NCBI RefSeq assembly: GCF_021560015.1
Contig: NZ_CP073588.1
Location: forward strand, 1,798,001-1,862,000
Direction of reading: 5' to 3'
DNA: 64,000 nucleotides
Source of the DNA: Shewanella vesiculosa
GTDB lineage: Bacteria > Pseudomonadota > Gammaproteobacteria > Enterobacterales > Shewanellaceae
In this document: positions 46,575 to 57,237 of the stretch, piece after piece
Numbering within the stretch: position 1 is the first letter of the stretch
Layout of the letters: every line of letters begins with the position of its first letter
Made by a program: the position numbers and the translations under genes
The notes under the pieces: model-generated
Database searches by the model: none
Seen by the model: the letters and a program-made list of their open reading frames with translations, nothing else
Told to the model about the DNA's origin: nothing

Positions 46575-49235
46575 ATGGTTAATCCTCTTGGGATAATAAT
46601 GCTTTTTCGCCATAAACATAAGCCACAAAACAGTGCGTCTAGCACCACCTTAAGCCCTCTTTATAGCGCCCTGTTGATGTGCAGTGTTGTCACCATCAGT
46701 CCAGCAGCGCTTGCCGAACACCCTAATATTGCGCCTGAAACCCTGCATGCATTAACAGTATTGTCCGATAGCGAGAAGTTGCGTATTGGCGATCGTATTA
46801 GCCAAGTCGAAGACGAGGTTAACCGCTTATTACCACAGCTGACATTGGCTGAAAAAGTGTCATTAGTACATGCTGCGGGCAAGTTTCACATCCCAGCCAT
46901 TGAACGCTTAGGAATACATGAAATGTGGATGTCTGACGGCCCACACGGCGTGCGTTATGAAATTGACCGAAATTCATGGGCACCTGCTGGCTGGACTAAC
47001 GATTATTCCACTTATTTACCACCATTAACCGCAGTAGCCGCCAGCTGGGATCCAAACATGGCCAGCCTGCACGGCAATATTTTAGGTGCAGAGGCGCGTC
47101 ATCGTAATAAAGACCTTATTCTTGGTCCTGGTGTTAACCTAGCAAGATTGCCATTGTATGGGCGTAACTTTGAATACATGGGAGAAGACCCATTTTTAGT
47201 TGCCAGTCTAGTGGTACCTGAAGTGCTTGCGATTCAAGCTAATGATGTCGGTGCAACCGTAAAACATTATGCGTTAAATACTCAAGAGCTCAACCGCACT
47301 GGCGTGAATGCCAAACCTGATGAACGCACACTTCGTGAAGTGTATTTACCTGCATTTGAAGCGGCAGTAAAACAAGCCAATGTCCATTCTATTATGGGCT
47401 CATATAACGAGTTTCGCGGCACGAATGCCAACCAAAGTGCACATTTAGTTAATACAATATTAAAAGGCGAATGGGGTTTTCAAGGGGTGTTATTAACTGA
47501 CTGGAATGTCGACATAAACACTTATGATGCTGCAATGAACGGTCTTGATATTGAGATGGGCACCGATGTCGCTGATTTTGACGACTACTTTTTTGCCAAG
47601 CCATTACTGGAAATGATTAATGCAGGCAAAATCCCAGTAGCGGTGTTAGATGACAAAGTTCGTCGTATTTTACGATTAGAACTCAGTATCGGCATGATGG
47701 ATAAGCAGCGCCTATCGGGCGAGCGTAATACTCAGGCACATCGTGATGATGCTCGCACTATTGCAGCCAATGGTATAGTGCTACTCAAAAATGACAGCAA
47801 TATCCTGCCATTGAACGCCAACAAACTTAAACGAGTATTAGTTTTAGGCCCCAATGCCGACAAGCGTCATGGCTTTGGTGGAGGTTCATCCGAGGTTAAA
47901 ACCTTATATGAAATTAGCCCGCTAGAGGGATTAAAAGCCAAACTAGGTAACAAGGTTGATATTACCCTAATGCGAGCTGCCAGCAGCAAGTTTATGCCTA
48001 TTCCTAATGACTATCTCACTACTCGTCATTGGACTGGCACCCCGTCTTGGCAAATTAACTATTATAGTGATAAAGCAATGACCAAGCTTGCCAGTGAATC
48101 TTGGATTGCCGATCCGCAGTTTGATGCAAAAGGCCAACGTCAATTTGTGGAGATAAAAGCCAACCTTAAACCAATCGAAAGCGGCAGCCATAGCTTTAAT
48201 ATCAAAGCAGACGGAAACATTGCTCTATTTATCAATGATAAACCTTTATTAACCTCAACCATGGCTCAGTCAGATAGCATCATCACTAAAGCAATAAAGT
48301 TAACAGCAGGCGAAACCTATGCTGTTAGCTTACGCTATCAGGGCGACCAACAAGCCACCTTGGGCTGGGAAACACCCAACAGCTTGTACAATAGCGAAAA
48401 AGAATATTTAGCCGCGGCGAAGAAGGCAGATGCAGTATTTTATTTTGCAGGCTTAAGCCATGCCGATGACCGAGAATCAATTGATCGTCCAGACATGATC
48501 TTACCCGGTCAGCAAGATGAGGTTATTACCAAACTGCTGAAAGCGAATCCCAACACAATCGTGTTTATGATTGGCGGTTCGGCGGTTGAAATGCCATGGG
48601 CCGATAGCGCAAGTACGCTTGTGTGGGGCTGGTATGGTGGTATGGAAGCAGGCAACGCCTATGCCGACATGTTATTTGGGGATACTAATCCTAGCGGTAA
48701 AATGCCGATAACCTTGCCTAAAAAACTCATCGATACCGCACCTATTGCGTTAAATGATTACAATGCAACTGAGTCATTATATTCCGAAGGTGTGTTTATT
48801 GGTTATCGCTGGTTTGAGCAACAAAAAATTAAGCCTTTGTTTGCTTTTGGTCATGGTTTGTCTTATAGCAAATTTAGTTACCAAAACATTAGTCTATCAA
48901 GTGCGAGTATTGCAGGCGACGACACCATCACAGTCAAAGTCGATATTACTAACACCAGTAAAGTCGATGGTGCAGAAGTGGCTCAACTGTATTTACACGA
49001 TGTCAAAGCCAGCGTCCCACGCCCCATTAAAGAGCTAAAAGGTTTTGATAAACTGTGGTTAAAAGCCGGCGAAACTAAAACAGCTAGCTTTACCTTAACT
49101 CAACGTGATTTATCATTTTGGGACGTTAACACCAATGATTGGCTAGCAGAATCTGGCACATTTGAAGTGATGATTGGCGCATCGGTTGCAGACATACGCT
49201 TACGTAAAACCTTTGAGTATCAGCAAGTAAAATAA
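46575..49235 (+). CDS. Exported glycoside hydrolase family 3 beta-glucosidase with PA14-like insert
   Basis: 886 residues. A long basic N-terminus and hydrophobic helix end at PAALAEHP, a likely signal peptidase I site. GH3 barrel: MWMSDGPHGVRYE, GRNFEYMGEDPFL, VKHYALNTQE, and the nucleophile Asp in VLLTDWNVD. The second domain (IVLLKNDSNILPL) carries an insert near residues 475-615 with features of a PA14 domain (SHSFNIKADGNIALFINDKPL). The C-terminus has the fibronectin-III-like domain (DGAEVAQLYLHD, PIKELKGFDK). It probably trims beta-glucosides outside the inner membrane. AAGGA lies seven bases before the ATG; the gene closes the cassette and is followed by a perfect terminator. Confidence 0.9.
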   Translation: MVNPLGIIMLFRHKHKPQNSASSTTLSPLYSALLMCSVVTISPAALAEHPNIAPETLHALTVLSDSEKLRIGDRISQVEDEVNRLLPQLTLAEKVSLVHAAGKFHIPAIERLGIHEMWMSDGPHGVRYEIDRNSWAPAGWTNDYSTYLPPLTAVAASWDPNMASLHGNILGAEARHRNKDLILGPGVNLARLPLYGRNFEYMGEDPFLVASLVVPEVLAIQANDVGATVKHYALNTQELNRTGVNAKPDERTLREVYLPAFEAAVKQANVHSIMGSYNEFRGTNANQSAHLVNTILKGEWGFQGVLLTDWNVDINTYDAAMNGLDIEMGTDVADFDDYFFAKPLLEMINAGKIPVAVLDDKVRRILRLELSIGMMDKQRLSGERNTQAHRDDARTIAANGIVLLKNDSNILPLNANKLKRVLVLGPNADKRHGFGGGSSEVKTLYEISPLEGLKAKLGNKVDITLMRAASSKFMPIPNDYLTTRHWTGTPSWQINYYSDKAMTKLASESWIADPQFDAKGQRQFVEIKANLKPIESGSHSFNIKADGNIALFINDKPLLTSTMAQSDSIITKAIKLTAGETYAVSLRYQGDQQATLGWETPNSLYNSEKEYLAAAKKADAVFYFAGLSHADDRESIDRPDMILPGQQDEVITKLLKANPNTIVFMIGGSAVEMPWADSASTLVWGWYGGMEAGNAYADMLFGDTNPSGKMPITLPKKLIDTAPIALNDYNATESLYSEGVFIGYRWFEQQKIKPLFAFGHGLSYSKFSYQNISLSSASIAGDDTITVKVDITNTSKVDGAEVAQLYLHDVKASVPRPIKELKGFDKLWLKAGETKTASFTLTQRDLSFWDVNTNDWLAESGTFEVMIGASVADIRLRKTFEYQQVK

Positions 49236-49260
49236 ATCATTATATTCAAAAGATCTAACG

Positions 49261-49297
49261 AAAAATGGCTTAATGTAATCAACATTAAGCCATTTTT
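49261..49297. terminator. Bidirectional terminator between the GH3 and chemoreceptor genes
   Basis: 16-bp perfect stem AAAAATGGCTTAATGT/ACATTAAGCCATTTTT with an AATCA loop, suited to both converging transcripts. Confidence 0.9.
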
Positions 49298-49327
49298 ATA
49301 ACGTTACACTCTCAATTCAATCTCGTG

Positions 49328-50959
49328 TTAAACAACCTTAAATCGAGCCACTTCTGAGCGTAATGATTGACACACTGAAGCTGTTTTTAGCGCAATTTGT
49401 TGGTTTTCAGCAATCACATCATTGCAATGACGGGTTTTATCAGATAACTCAGTTAGATTACGATTAATCTCCTCGGTTACATGGGTTTGTTGTTCAGTGG
49501 CCGCAGCGGTATGTGTCGACATATCGGTCACTTTGGCTGTGGCTTGCAAAATTAAATCAAGGGAAATTCGTGTTTGTGAAGATAACTCGACCGTAGTCGC
49601 GGTTAAACTCGCCCCCGCTTCAATGGTATGAACGGCATCGTTAACACCACGTTGCAGCTGCTCAATCATATTCTGAATATCTTGAATTGATCGTTCTGTT
49701 CGGCTGGCCAAGGTTCGTACCTCATCAGCAACCACCGCAAATCCACGGCCTTGCTCACCAGCGCGAGCCGCTTCAATTGCCGCATTTAACGCCAGCAAGT
49801 TAGTTTGCTCCGCAATACCGCGGATCACATCAAGAACCGACGCAATTTGTGACGAATTAGTCGACAAGGCTTGAATAACCACCACAGCATTTTGAACAGA
49901 CGTCGACAGTTGTTGAATATTATCGATAGACAACGACAGAATGCGTTTACCTTCAACCGTCTGATCATTCACATTATTAATTTCAGATGCGGTATCCAAT
50001 GCATTTTTAGCCACTTCACGAACCGCTGAGCTCATTTGATTGACGGCGGTGACAATACTATCCACTGAATAATGCTGTTCTTGGCTAATTTGGCTGGCCG
50101 TTGCAGCATTGCCCGCTAACTGTCCAATACTGGTATTAACCTCATTAGACTGTTTATCGATAGCGATAATCATTTGCTGTAAATGATCAATAAAATGATT
50201 AAATGTTGTGGCCAGCTCGCCAATTTCATCATGTTGCCTAATGATTAATCGACGGGTTAAATCACCATCACCTCGACTAATATCAGTGATACGATCGTTC
50301 ACATCATTAATTCTATCCACCACCACTTTAGGGCCGTAATAAGCCAAGAAGATGGTCAAAATAATCAGAATGCCAGACACTGTAAATAATATTGTTAGCT
50401 GATTTTTTGCTGTTTGAGTATTATTTTGGTCGATTAATTTAACTTGCTCATCGGCACGCTCGCCGGCCGTATTATAAATATCACGCAATCTTGAAAACTC
50501 AGATAAAGACACGTCCTTATAACGTTGTTTTGCAGTGGAATAGTCTCCCGCTTTAACTGCACTGATTACCGACGACGAGGCCGTAAACCATTTGTCATAT
50601 TGAGTATCAAAGCCGTTGAGCCCACTGACCACATCTGGGTAAAGTGTTAACAGACGGCCAAATTCGGCAACTCGCTGCTTAGCTTGATCGGCATTCTCTT
50701 GCCAATTACTGATTTGATCATCTCTTTGCTGCGCACTTAGTTCACTACTAAGCAAAAGAACTTCACTTAAATGAGCTTGATATAAATCGCGATCACCATT
50801 GATAATGCTTGAAATAGCAGGATTAAATTGACGACTGAGCTCATGGATCTGCTCTAGTTGATTTTGACTCTGAGTGGCATTAGTAATGGCCATAATGGCT
50901 AAAGCTACTGCAAATATAATGAATATCAATGAGAATTTAGCGCGAATAGTGCTAAACAT
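49328..50959 (-). CDS. Methyl-accepting chemotaxis protein
   Basis: 543 residues. TM1 about 10-27, a helical periplasmic domain of about 160 residues (four-helix-bundle type), TM2 about 188-208, HAMP 210-262, and a cytoplasmic signalling domain with the conserved hairpin tip [20 protein letters not shown]. Detects a small ligand and signals through CheA. The ligand is unknown. Location next to a sugar island is suggestive only. Confidence 0.93.
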   Translation of the reverse strand: MFSTIRAKFSLIFIIFAVALAIMAITNATQSQNQLEQIHELSRQFNPAISSIINGDRDLYQAHLSEVLLLSSELSAQQRDDQISNWQENADQAKQRVAEFGRLLTLYPDVVSGLNGFDTQYDKWFTASSSVISAVKAGDYSTAKQRYKDVSLSEFSRLRDIYNTAGERADEQVKLIDQNNTQTAKNQLTILFTVSGILIILTIFLAYYGPKVVVDRINDVNDRITDISRGDGDLTRRLIIRQHDEIGELATTFNHFIDHLQQMIIAIDKQSNEVNTSIGQLAGNAATASQISQEQHYSVDSIVTAVNQMSSAVREVAKNALDTASEINNVNDQTVEGKRILSLSIDNIQQLSTSVQNAVVVIQALSTNSSQIASVLDVIRGIAEQTNLLALNAAIEAARAGEQGRGFAVVADEVRTLASRTERSIQDIQNMIEQLQRGVNDAVHTIEAGASLTATTVELSSQTRISLDLILQATAKVTDMSTHTAAATEQQTHVTEEINRNLTELSDKTRHCNDVIAENQQIALKTASVCQSLRSEVARFKVV

Positions 50960-51055
50960 AGCAACCTCCGATGAATGTTGTAATTTAGGTATTTTTATTA
51001 TTTGTGATTAAACAACAAATTTATCAATCTATAATGGCTAACGCTTATTCCCCAT

Positions 51056-51551
51056 TCAAACACCGGCCTTAGTGTCAATAAATGTCATCAATAACTCACT
51101 TAACTGCTGTGCTTCGATTATGTTTTCTGACTCGGTCAATAAATGTATAACACATTCTGCCGTACATAATCCTCCTTCTATTTGGTTTCGCCAGTGGGTA
51201 TATCGACTTGGGCGAATTGATTAATAACACTTTAGGTAGTGCTTTGAGATATGGACTTTGATTAAACATCTTGCGAGCTTCTTGCCAAGTTGCATCAATA
51301 AGCACTAAATATAATAGTCTTTGAGATATCTCGCATACTTTTTGCGAAATATTTTTATCATCACTGGGGAAAACCAACCCCACCTTACCAGCTGCAATCA
51401 AACGTAATAATTCAGCATCAGGCTGTTTACGGTGCCACTCAACCACACGAGCGCGCTCGCCTAACACCTGAGACACTAACTTGCCCGTATTATTGGCTCG
51501 CAACATTTCGCGAGGATGAGTTAACAAAATAATATTCACAACAATACTCAA
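51056..51551 (-). pseudogene. DTW-domain protein (tRNA acp3U transferase family), frameshifted by one base
   Basis: Relative of TapT, which adds an aminocarboxypropyl group to uridine in tRNA. The short form here begins VNIILLTHPREML and has DATWQEARKMF, the DTW-type motif. The first frame drifts after INSPKS and ends at 51096. Dropping one C from the CCC at 51210-51212 gives SPSRYTHWRNQIEGGLCTAE and a natural end at 51056, 164 residues. Start: TTG at 51551 or GTG at 51539. I consider it a single gene with one extra base. Confidence 0.75.
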
Positions 51552-51752
51552 CTGAACAAATGATTAATTTAATTTCGCAATGTAACACAGATGCAAAAAC
51601 GATAGAATAAACCCAAGTGAGATAAAAAAATCAATAAAAATTAGATGGATACTTTAGCGTTAACCTGTTCATTACCAGCATCACTTTACGCTATAATCGC
51701 AAAAATAGTTTGCTAAGTTATCCTATCCCTTAATATGAGTTGAACTGAGATA

Positions 51753-52367
51753 ATGCTATTACAACAAGTTATCGCGCTGTTTTTCACTATGCTCATTTTA
51801 GCCATAGTGCCAGGTCCGGCTGTATTTGCGGTGGTATCGCGATCATTTTCGAATGGATTTAATCATGGTACTGCCATTACCTTTGGTGTATTGCTGGGGG
51901 ATTTTATTTATATCCTATTAGCACTGTTTGGGTTATCGGCAATAGCTAACGCCATGGGGCCAACATTTGAGCTAATAAAATACGCTAGTGCGCTGTATTT
52001 ATGCTGGCTTGGCATCAGTATGCTGCGAAACACAGCAAAGGGTGTTCAGTTAGCCACCACGCCCAAGGTCAGTCAGCTTAAAAATATCATCACCGGCACA
52101 GCAATTGCGCTAGGCAATCCTAAAGCCTTAATATTTTACGTCAGTTTCTTCCCTGCCTTTGTGCCTATGAACCAAGTAGATGTGACCGATGTTATTATCA
52201 TACTGGCTACTGCAACCCTGGCTTTTGGTTCTGTTAATCTGACTTATGCTTATTTAGCCTCTAGTGCAAAGCATGTATTTACCTCACCCAATGCGGTCAC
52301 CATAATCAATCGAACCGCAGGCAGTATTATGTTGATTGCTGGCATATTGATTGTGTTAAATATTTAG
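51753..52367 (+). CDS. LysE/RhtB-family amino acid exporter
   Basis: 204 residues, about six membrane helices. The N-terminal ILAIVPGPAVFAVVSRSF and GVLLGDFIYILLALFGLS are the RhtB/LysE signatures, and the second half has GNPKALIFYVSFFPAFV. It probably exports a small amino acid or homoserine-type metabolite; substrate not visible. It begins a two-gene unit with the flavin oxidoreductase, nine bases apart. Confidence 0.88.
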   Translation: MLLQQVIALFFTMLILAIVPGPAVFAVVSRSFSNGFNHGTAITFGVLLGDFIYILLALFGLSAIANAMGPTFELIKYASALYLCWLGISMLRNTAKGVQLATTPKVSQLKNIITGTAIALGNPKALIFYVSFFPAFVPMNQVDVTDVIIILATATLAFGSVNLTYAYLASSAKHVFTSPNAVTIINRTAGSIMLIAGILIVLNI

Positions 52368-52376
52368 GATGTTGCA

Positions 52377-53378
52377 ATGAGCGCAGTACGCTTTACTCCC
52401 CTTACATTAGTCAATGGATTAATCTTAAAAAACCGTGTTGTGGTACCGCCAATGGCATCCCAAACGGCAGACAATAATGGTTTAGCCACCGAGAAAACCT
52501 TTAGACATTATCAAGGCTTAGCCCAATCTGGTGCGGGCTTAGTGATGGTAGAGTATAGCCATGTCAATCTAGCTGGTCGCAGCGAAGCAAATCAGCTTGG
52601 CGCCCATGATGACGCCTGTTTACCTGGACTGAGCCAAATTGCCAAGCTATTACACCAAATGGATGTTAAAACAGGCTTACAGATTACCCATTGCGGCGGC
52701 AAAGACAGTGCTGCTATTAGCACCGATATTATGGGTCCTTCTGGCATTGTAGTGCCAGCATACGATCGCGTATTACCCACACCGCGCGCCATGACACAGG
52801 ATGATATCGCAATATGGCAGCAAGACTTCGTCAATAGCGCTATTCGTGCCGACAAAGCTGGATTTGATTTAGTCGAAATCCATTGTGCTCATGGTTATGG
52901 TATCAATCAGTGGTTATCGCCGCTAACCAATCAACGTACAGACCAATACGGTGGCAGTGTTAAAAATCGCGCCAGAATCTTGCTAGAGATGGTCAGTCAG
53001 ATAAAACAAGCCGCGCCAAGATTAGCCATAATGACCCGTATTCCCGGTCAAGATGATTACCCAGGAGGCCTATCCCACAGTGATATGGGCCAAGTTAGCC
53101 AGTGGTTAGTTGATGCGGGCGTTGAAATACTCAATGTGTCGTCAGGCATTGGCGGTTGGAACAGACCTAAAGATATCCGCGGCGAAGGCTTTTTAGTTGC
53201 CGATGCTGCGCCATTAACAGGTAAAACTGCTGCTGCGGTTATTGGTGTTGGCGGCATTGAAACCCTTGATTACATTGAGACCATTTTAACGAACAAGCAA
53301 GTAGATCTGGTGGCCGTTGGCCGCGCCATTTTGGCAGGGCCAACTGATTTTGCAACACGTGTGATGGTTAACAATTAA
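52377..53378 (+). CDS. Old-yellow-enzyme-family NADH:flavin oxidoreductase
   Basis: 333 residues, FMN-dependent beta/alpha barrel. NRVVVPPMASQTADNNG at the N-terminus, GLQITHCGG, and EIHCAHGYGINQWLSPLTN, whose His pair binds the substrate, are family hallmarks. QYGGSVKNRARILLEM follows. Reduces activated double bonds or acts on an unknown substrate. AGGA lies seven bases before the ATG. Followed by a strong terminator. Confidence 0.9.
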   Translation: MSAVRFTPLTLVNGLILKNRVVVPPMASQTADNNGLATEKTFRHYQGLAQSGAGLVMVEYSHVNLAGRSEANQLGAHDDACLPGLSQIAKLLHQMDVKTGLQITHCGGKDSAAISTDIMGPSGIVVPAYDRVLPTPRAMTQDDIAIWQQDFVNSAIRADKAGFDLVEIHCAHGYGINQWLSPLTNQRTDQYGGSVKNRARILLEMVSQIKQAAPRLAIMTRIPGQDDYPGGLSHSDMGQVSQWLVDAGVEILNVSSGIGGWNRPKDIRGEGFLVADAAPLTGKTAAAVIGVGGIETLDYIETILTNKQVDLVAVGRAILAGPTDFATRVMVNN

Positions 53379-53460
53379 TCAGGATGTAAAGTCCATCATG
53401 GCTCAACGTCACAGTAGCTGATATGAAATCATCATCTAGAGTCTAAGCTTGAGAATTTAT

Positions 53461-53490
53461 AAGGCCCGAATAACGTGTTATTCGGGCCTT
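53461..53490. terminator. Terminator between the oxidoreductase and opgH genes
   Basis: Perfect 14-bp stem AAGGCCCGAATAAC/GTTATTCGGGCCTT with a 2-base centre, followed by TTTTTA on the plus strand. It also serves the converging opgH. Confidence 0.88.
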
Positions 53491-53509
53491 TTTAATTCTA
53501 TGACAGACA

Positions 53510-55648
53510 TTACTTGCCGATTGTTTGCAGCTTTTGTAGATAATCCGCTTTGCTGAGTAAGGCTATGACTTCTGCCGGTTCTAACCATGATTCTAATTGC
53601 GGTAAGCTTTCAGCATGCTCCAATTTCCACTCGGCAATGATCCTCGGAGCATAAAACAACGGTTTTTGCTCATCTAAGTCAGGTAACTGAGCAAGGTGCC
53701 ATGTAAATAACTGTGGATTATTCACCAGTCGACTGAACGGATGCATGTGTTGTAGATATGGTATTTTAGCCAGGTTGGCTTTCAATTCAACCAGAATGTG
53801 AACTGGCTTCTTTTCTTCTGGCGCTCGCAGTAACCCAATGGTTTTAATCCATTTCGTGCGCCGCGCGCCGCCGCTCAACCATGAAAGTGGGATCGATAAC
53901 ATTAACCCTATGGTGATTGGTAATAACCAGTAAAACAATTCCTTACTTAGCAACATTGCAGTCAAAGCAAGTACAACACCAAACACAGTATGGCCAAGAT
54001 GTGCACGCATCACTGGTATCCAGCTCAATGCGCCGTCATCTCTTGATTGGGGCATCCAGCCACTGTCTTTACCTCGAAATATAGATAACACCACGCCAAA
54101 CTGCGACACCATCAAAATTGGCGCATACAGAGCGGACATTACCATTTCGAATAAGGTACTCAAGGTTAACAAGATGGGACCACCAAATCTTAAGCACCGA
54201 GGAATATTAATCATCGCAGCAAACCAGCCAAAGGCTTTGGGGGCCAATACAATTGCCATTGAAACCACAAACAGACTTAACGCGCGCTCAGAGTCAAACA
54301 CTGGCCAGGTTGGAAACAGCGATGGATTAGCAAAATACTCAGGGCGAATAAAAGCCGCCTGAACGGCAATCGCCAACCCCACCATAATTAACGCTAACCA
54401 AAAAATGGCACTTAGGTAAGACATGACCCCAGACAAAAGATGCAAACGGGTTGGCAAGGAAAACCCTCGGGCGAACATAAAAGCCGAATGCTGTAAATTG
54501 CCCTGACACCAGCGTCGATCGCGTATCATCACATCAAGTAACGAAGGAGGGGCTTCTTCAAATGAAGCCTCAATATCGGTATCAAAACGTACCCCCCACC
54601 CCGCACGGCGCAGCAGCGCCGCTTCAATAAAATCATGACTTAGTACATGGCCGCCAAAAGGTGCTTTACCGGGCAGAATAGGCAAATGACAGGATTCAGC
54701 AAAGGCTCTAGTGCGAATGATGGCATTGTGTCCCCAAAAATTTGAAGACAAACCATGCCAAGCTGACAAGCCCGCAGCATAGATGGGACCAAAACATTGA
54801 TTAGCAAACTGTTGTAGCCTGCTGTACAGGGTATTGGCGAAAACAAGTGTCGGCAAGGTTTGAATAAGGCCGACACCTGGCTCGGCGGCCAAACGACGTG
54901 ACAGTGTCACCATCGACTTCGCGCTCATAATGCTGTCAGCATCAAGCACTATCATGGCTTCATAATCACCGCCCCAACGTTGCACCCAGTCACCTATGTT
55001 ACCGGCTTTACGTTCACTGTTTTGGTGACGACGACGATAATACACTGGACACTCTGGTTGATATTTATTGATAAGAGCTAAAAAGGTAGCCTCCTCAGCA
55101 ATCCAAGCATTAGCTCGATTAGTATCACTGAGAATGAAGAAAGCATACTTGCCTGGCGCTGTAGCAATGAGATCTGCACTCATGGCTTCAATTGTAGCCC
55201 TAATGCGCAGCGGATCTTCATTATAAATCGGCAGTAAAATAGCCGTTTTAAAGCTGGGATCTATTTCGCTCTCTTTTACTAACCGCGGCTTGAGATGCAA
55301 TAGAAAACCCAATAAGGCCTGCGAGAAAGCAAAAGCAACCCAAAGAAAGTTAATACTAAACAACACTAAAAAGACTATCTGTAAATTGGTAATGCTATTG
55401 GTGTTTAGCACCAAATACATTTCCCTTATACCGTAAGTAGATAAGCCCGCAGTGACCATAAACACAAATAATTGGGCAACAAACGTGCGAAGTCTAAACC
55501 ACATAGTCTGTTGACTGGAATTCAATCGATGACCAGCCTCAGAAACTTCATGACGATTCATAACCAATGGCGATTCGTCAGGCAAGGCTCGTTTACGATG
55601 ATTTTTTTCGGTCATTGCCGCCGACAAAGCATTATCTTGTTGTATCAT
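53510..55648 (-). CDS. opgH: Glucans biosynthesis glucosyltransferase H
   Basis: 712 residues. Inner-membrane family 2 glycosyltransferase that builds the beta-1,2 backbone of osmoregulated periplasmic glucans. Two N-terminal helices precede a GT2 domain with LPIYNEDP, VLDADSIMS and the DRRWCQGNLQHS segment, then several C-terminal helices. The frame runs further upstream, but the ATG at 55646-55648 overlaps the opgG stop as ATGA, which sets the start and suggests translational coupling. Ends close to a strong terminator. Confidence 0.93.
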   Translation of the reverse strand: MIQQDNALSAAMTEKNHRKRALPDESPLVMNRHEVSEAGHRLNSSQQTMWFRLRTFVAQLFVFMVTAGLSTYGIREMYLVLNTNSITNLQIVFLVLFSINFLWVAFAFSQALLGFLLHLKPRLVKESEIDPSFKTAILLPIYNEDPLRIRATIEAMSADLIATAPGKYAFFILSDTNRANAWIAEEATFLALINKYQPECPVYYRRRHQNSERKAGNIGDWVQRWGGDYEAMIVLDADSIMSAKSMVTLSRRLAAEPGVGLIQTLPTLVFANTLYSRLQQFANQCFGPIYAAGLSAWHGLSSNFWGHNAIIRTRAFAESCHLPILPGKAPFGGHVLSHDFIEAALLRRAGWGVRFDTDIEASFEEAPPSLLDVMIRDRRWCQGNLQHSAFMFARGFSLPTRLHLLSGVMSYLSAIFWLALIMVGLAIAVQAAFIRPEYFANPSLFPTWPVFDSERALSLFVVSMAIVLAPKAFGWFAAMINIPRCLRFGGPILLTLSTLFEMVMSALYAPILMVSQFGVVLSIFRGKDSGWMPQSRDDGALSWIPVMRAHLGHTVFGVVLALTAMLLSKELFYWLLPITIGLMLSIPLSWLSGGARRTKWIKTIGLLRAPEEKKPVHILVELKANLAKIPYLQHMHPFSRLVNNPQLFTWHLAQLPDLDEQKPLFYAPRIIAEWKLEHAESLPQLESWLEPAEVIALLSKADYLQKLQTIGK

Positions 55649-57237
55649 AAAGGCCAGTCCTCCGACGTAAATCGATACAACCACGTCATGCCAAGCGGTT
55701 TATCGTTATTCCTCAGCTGTACACGCAATTCAGCTACATCGGCATCTTCTGGATCAAAAGTAACAAACACTCTTGCACCATCAACATTAGGATTGGGCTC
55801 AATACGGGCCTCTAAAATCGCGCCACTACTGATACTCGCATCAACGCTAATGTTGCTAACATCATTTGCACTAAGATGGCTATAATCGATAACGATCTCG
55901 TTTTTATCGGTAAATAACTTACGACCACCAGCCGTTCGAACGACTTTAACTTTGCCCTCAGTTTTGGGAATATTATCTACCCAAGTGAGTTGGTATGAAT
56001 ATGCAAATGGCTGATCTTTTTTCAATCCATTTTCTGGTTTCCAATAAGCAACAATATTGTCATTGGCCTCCGAATCCGATGGGATCTCAACCAGTTCTAC
56101 TCTGCCTTTGCCCCAATCACCTGTTGGTTCAACCCAGGCGGATGGACGTTGATGGTATTTGGCTTCAAGATCTTGATAGTAATTAACTTGTCGATGTGGC
56201 TGCATCAGACCAAAGCCCTTAGGATTTTCGTCCATGAAAGAACTCACCTGCAATCCCCGTGGATTATTCAGTGGTCGCCAAATTTTCTCACTATTACCTT
56301 TCTCCATCAGCAAGCCTTCAGAGTCATGCACCGCTGGACGGTAATCAGCTCTATCAGCACGGTCTATACCGCCATGCATAAACATTGATGTTAACGGCGC
56401 CAGACCGACATTTTGCACATCTCGCCTTGGGAAAAGCATTACATCGACCCCCATTCGAGTTGGATCGCCAGGGTAAATAGCAAAACGATAGGCGCCGGTT
56501 ACGCTAACACTGTCTAGCAACGCATGAACCACTATCGCCTTTTGATGGCTTGATGGACGTTCGATCCAGAATTTTTTAAACAGCGGATATTCTTCGCCTT
56601 TAGGATCGGCAACATTAATGGCTAGTCCACGGGTCGACAAACCATAAGCTTGCCCTTTAGATACTCCCCGAAAATAACTGGCCCCCTGAAATACTAAGAA
56701 CTCATCTTTATAATCATCGCGATTAATGGGGTAATGCAGACGAAAGCCGGCATATTTACCGACTTGTTGCAGTAACTGACCAATTGACTCGTCTGGCACT
56801 CTAAATGATGATTCAGACACGGCAACCGGAAATGATTTACCGTTTTCGACCACATCAATGTCGACTAACTGTTTATAGATATAGCCAGGCGCAAATAGTT
56901 GTATAGAAAAAGGTGTGGGTGCATTGCCCCAAATAGCGGCATCTTGCTGGAAATTAATTTGGCGATAGGTGGAATAATCTATTTTAGTCAGCGCTTCAGG
57001 GGCTTGTTTAGGTTCAATAAAAGGTTTCTGCGACAATTTACGTGCAATCTCGACGACAGTGTCATGAGAGAAGGCCTTACCATCCGTTTTGGGTATTGTT
57101 GTCTGAGCGTTAACAAGGTTTGTCCATGAGACGAGTAACACAAATACGACAAGGTTAAGAAAACCTTTAACAGACAATTGGTCATAAATCCTTTGTTTAA
57201 CCGGTGAATCGCAAAACAGATTCAAAGTCCTTAACAT
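55645..57237 (-). CDS. opgG: Glucans biosynthesis protein G
   Basis: 530-residue periplasmic protein needed for osmoregulated glucan synthesis, acting downstream of OpgH. N-terminal signal (LVVFVLLVSWTNLVNAQTT). Family segments: YRQINFQQDAAIW, YFRGVSKGQAYGLSTRGLAI, MFMHGGIDRADRADYRPAVHDSEG (first 20 residues of this segment are the most conserved). The ATG at 57235-57237 has AAGGAG six bases upstream; an upstream extension is not needed. First gene of the opgGH unit, overlapping opgH by four bases. Confidence 0.93.
   Translation of the reverse strand: MLRTLNLFCDSPVKQRIYDQLSVKGFLNLVVFVLLVSWTNLVNAQTTIPKTDGKAFSHDTVVEIARKLSQKPFIEPKQAPEALTKIDYSTYRQINFQQDAAIWGNAPTPFSIQLFAPGYIYKQLVDIDVVENGKSFPVAVSESSFRVPDESIGQLLQQVGKYAGFRLHYPINRDDYKDEFLVFQGASYFRGVSKGQAYGLSTRGLAINVADPKGEEYPLFKKFWIERPSSHQKAIVVHALLDSVSVTGAYRFAIYPGDPTRMGVDVMLFPRRDVQNVGLAPLTSMFMHGGIDRADRADYRPAVHDSEGLLMEKGNSEKIWRPLNNPRGLQVSSFMDENPKGFGLMQPHRQVNYYQDLEAKYHQRPSAWVEPTGDWGKGRVELVEIPSDSEANDNIVAYWKPENGLKKDQPFAYSYQLTWVDNIPKTEGKVKVVRTAGGRKLFTDKNEIVIDYSHLSANDVSNISVDASISSGAILEARIEPNPNVDGARVFVTFDPEDADVAELRVQLRNNDKPLGMTWLYRFTSEDWPL

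Noticed and set aside
55645..55648. Four-base overlap of opgG and opgH as an unusual feature
   Set aside because: ATGA overlaps are common in operons and merely fix the opgH start.
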